A DNA stretch of 6,321 nucleotides from the NCBI GenBank assembly GCA_017507205.1, contig JAFWBH010000130.1, positions 1 through 6,321 on the forward strand, written 5' to 3'. The translations under genes and the position numbers were made by a program. This DNA is from Clostridia bacterium. GTDB lineage: Bacteria > Bacillota > Clostridia > Christensenellales > CAG-917. This document shows, piece after piece, positions 5,072-6,321 of the stretch. Numbering within the stretch: the first letter of the stretch is position 1; every line of letters starts with the position of its first letter. Below the pieces are notes generated by a model. The model did no database searches. It was not told the DNA's origin and saw only the letters and a list, made by a program, of their open reading frames with translations.

Positions 5072-6194
5072 ATAAAATCTCAACAAGGATATGATTCATG
5101 ATGTCCATTCCGTTGCCGTTTAAGGCGATTTTGTCGCCTTTATCAATGACGAAATCAGCAAATTTTGAAAGTAAAATGTCAGTTTTTTCTCCCAATATTT
5201 TTTTGTCAATTCCGTCATTTAAACGAAGGGCAAGCATCACAGTTTCTTCAAATATTTCTTCGTCAGAAAGAATCTCACTTTCTCTCGAAAAATCGTAATA
5301 TTTTGTAGAATTTCGGCTATCTAACAGGTAGTTTTCAGTGCTGTCCGTGTTTTTGTGACGAGACTCTGAACTGCCACTATTGGCATAATTTTTGACCAAG
5401 GAGCTTGCGATTAAGCCCAACCCTAAATACTCCTCTCTTGTCCAATAGCCTGTGTTGTGCTTTGAACGCTTGCCGTCCTTTGAGAAGTTGCTCACCTCAT
5501 ATCTTTCAAAGCCTAGCTCTTGAAGTGTCTTGCAGGCAGTTTCAAAGAGGTCAACCTGCTTGTCAGAGTCGGCAACAATAATTTTGCCATCCTCAACAAG
5601 CTTTTCAAGAGGTGTGCCACATTCAACTGACAGCATATAGACTGAAATGTGTTGAACAAAAGGAGCAACTTCTTTCAGCTCCTCTTCAATGCGCTTTTCT
5701 GTGTCAAAAGGAAGTCCAACGATAAAATCTACTGATAGATTGCTGAAAAATTTGTTGATGAGCTTGATTTTGTCAATGGCCGTTTGCCTGTCGTGGACTC
5801 TGCCGATTGCCCTCAGATTGTCGTCAAAGAGCGATTGCACTCCAAGGCTAATTCTGTTTGCGCCAAAGGACGCCATTGCTGACAGCTTTTCAGCAGTGAC
5901 GCTTTCTGGGTTGCATTCAACGGTTATTTCAATGTCTTGTGGAATGTTGAAGGATTGCTTGATTGTGTTGAAAACACTTGAAAACTGCTCTACAGTGAGC
6001 AATGATGGAGTTCCACCACCAAAATATATAGATGTGATTTCTCTGTCAAAAAATTCATTGCCTGCAAGAGCTATTTCCTTGCTTAGTGCAGAGATATATT
6101 CATCAATTCTGCCATTGTCAGCACAGGGAAAGCTCTTGAAATCACAATACAGGCACTTGTTTTTACAAAATGGAATGTGGATGTAGAGCTTCAT
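5070..6194 (-). CDS. hemW: Radical SAM heme chaperone HemW (HemN-like)
   Basis: A radical SAM protein of the HemW group, thought to carry heme to acceptor proteins rather than act as coproporphyrinogen oxidase. The 374 residues match the family length. The cluster motif is CKNKCLYC (C10, C14, C17) followed by DF, the HemW form rather than the HemN form with a fourth Cys at CxC. FGGGTPS (58-64) contacts SAM. VECNPES (92-98), ISLGVQS (115-121) and VDFIVGLPFDT (155-165) are core elements, HNTGYW (246-251) is the HemW signature, and the C-terminal HemN_C-like domain contains ALRLNDGID (322-330). The usual GAHS after HNxxYW reads IASS (262-265), losing a commonly conserved His. ATG 6194 lies 2 bases after the lepA stop. 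The ribosome binding site is probably the GGTGAT inside the end of lepA, so the genes are coupled. Confidence 0.95.
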   Translation of the reverse strand: MKLYIHIPFCKNKCLYCDFKSFPCADNGRIDEYISALSKEIALAGNEFFDREITSIYFGGGTPSLLTVEQFSSVFNTIKQSFNIPQDIEITVECNPESVTAEKLSAMASFGANRISLGVQSLFDDNLRAIGRVHDRQTAIDKIKLINKFFSNLSVDFIVGLPFDTEKRIEEELKEVAPFVQHISVYMLSVECGTPLEKLVEDGKIIVADSDKQVDLFETACKTLQELGFERYEVSNFSKDGKRSKHNTGYWTREEYLGLGLIASSLVKNYANSGSSESRHKNTDSTENYLLDSRNSTKYYDFSRESEILSDEEIFEETVMLALRLNDGIDKKILGEKTDILLSKFADFVIDKGDKIALNGNGMDIMNHILVEIL

Positions 6195-6196
6195 AA

Positions 6197-6321
6197 TTAG
6201 TCATCATCACCGACTTTCAGAATTGTGACAAACGCTTCACTGGGAATTTCTACGCTACCTACACGGCGCATACGCTTTTTGCCTTCCTTCTGCTTTTCAA
6301 GAAGCTTCTTCTTTCTGGTGA
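6197..6321 (-). CDS. lepA: Elongation factor 4 (LepA), C-terminal fragment
   Basis: Forty codons and a TAA (6199-6197) at the right edge. The visible end reads TRKKKLLEKQKEGKKR, then MRRVGSVEIPSEAF and VTILKVGDDD. This is the unmistakable LepA C-terminus, whose conserved KKLLEKQKEGKKRM helix enters the ribosomal A site. EF4 is a ribosome-bound GTPase that promotes back-translocation or rescue under stress; its GTPase domain lies outside the window. hemW begins 2 bases after the stop, the usual lepA-hemW order in Bacillota. The frame is intact, and the first two bases (6320-6321) belong to a split codon. Confidence 0.96.
   Translation of the reverse strand, partial: TRKKKLLEKQKEGKKRMRRVGSVEIPSEAFVTILKVGDDD

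Noticed and set aside
5689..6186. 165-residue plus-strand open frame
   Set aside because: It is antisense to hemW, which has clear family motifs. Its sequence is shadow-like.

Overview
The window looks like a chromosomal segment of a low-GC Bacillota, probably a Clostridia-type anaerobe and possibly an uncultured gut lineage. Reasons are the moderate-to-low GC, strong AAGGAGG-type ribosome binding sites, GTG and TTG starts, sigma-A-like -10 boxes, the lepA-hemW gene pair, and a Rho with a long N-terminal insertion. Species-level placement is not possible from the sequence alone.

Layout. At the left edge (1-335, plus strand) is the 3' end of a gene for a probable exported, beta-rich protein, whose last ~18 codons appear to lie in a shifted frame. 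It ends at a strong intrinsic terminator (350-380). Everything else is on the minus strand and converges on it. Read right to left: the C-terminus of lepA (EF4), then hemW two bases later. A short intergenic region follows with an extended -10 promoter. Then come prs (divergent PRPP synthetase, GTG start), a COG2220 metallo-beta-lactamase-fold hydrolase (TTG start), a 192-base leader, rho (502 aa), and a HAD phosphatase 4 bases after rho. A second intrinsic terminator (523-551) closes the run.

How it fits together. The lepA-hemW pair is a common Bacillota arrangement. The prs promoter probably drives prs and the hydrolase, and perhaps rho and the phosphatase by readthrough; rho may also have its own promoter (TATAAT at 3051-3056). 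The most interesting non-coding region is the rho leader (2878-3069). It holds an 11-bp hairpin that buries a perfect GGAGG, followed at ideal spacing by a 17-codon TTG-started mini-ORF. Downstream are a UUCG-loop hairpin and an A-rich, G-poor stretch that could serve as a Rho loading site. This suggests autogenous or translation-coupled control of rho, which is inference.

I see no CRISPR array, insertion sequence, tRNA or rRNA, or defence system. The genes are mostly housekeeping, and the interest lies in start-site choice, leader architecture and a few unusual residues.
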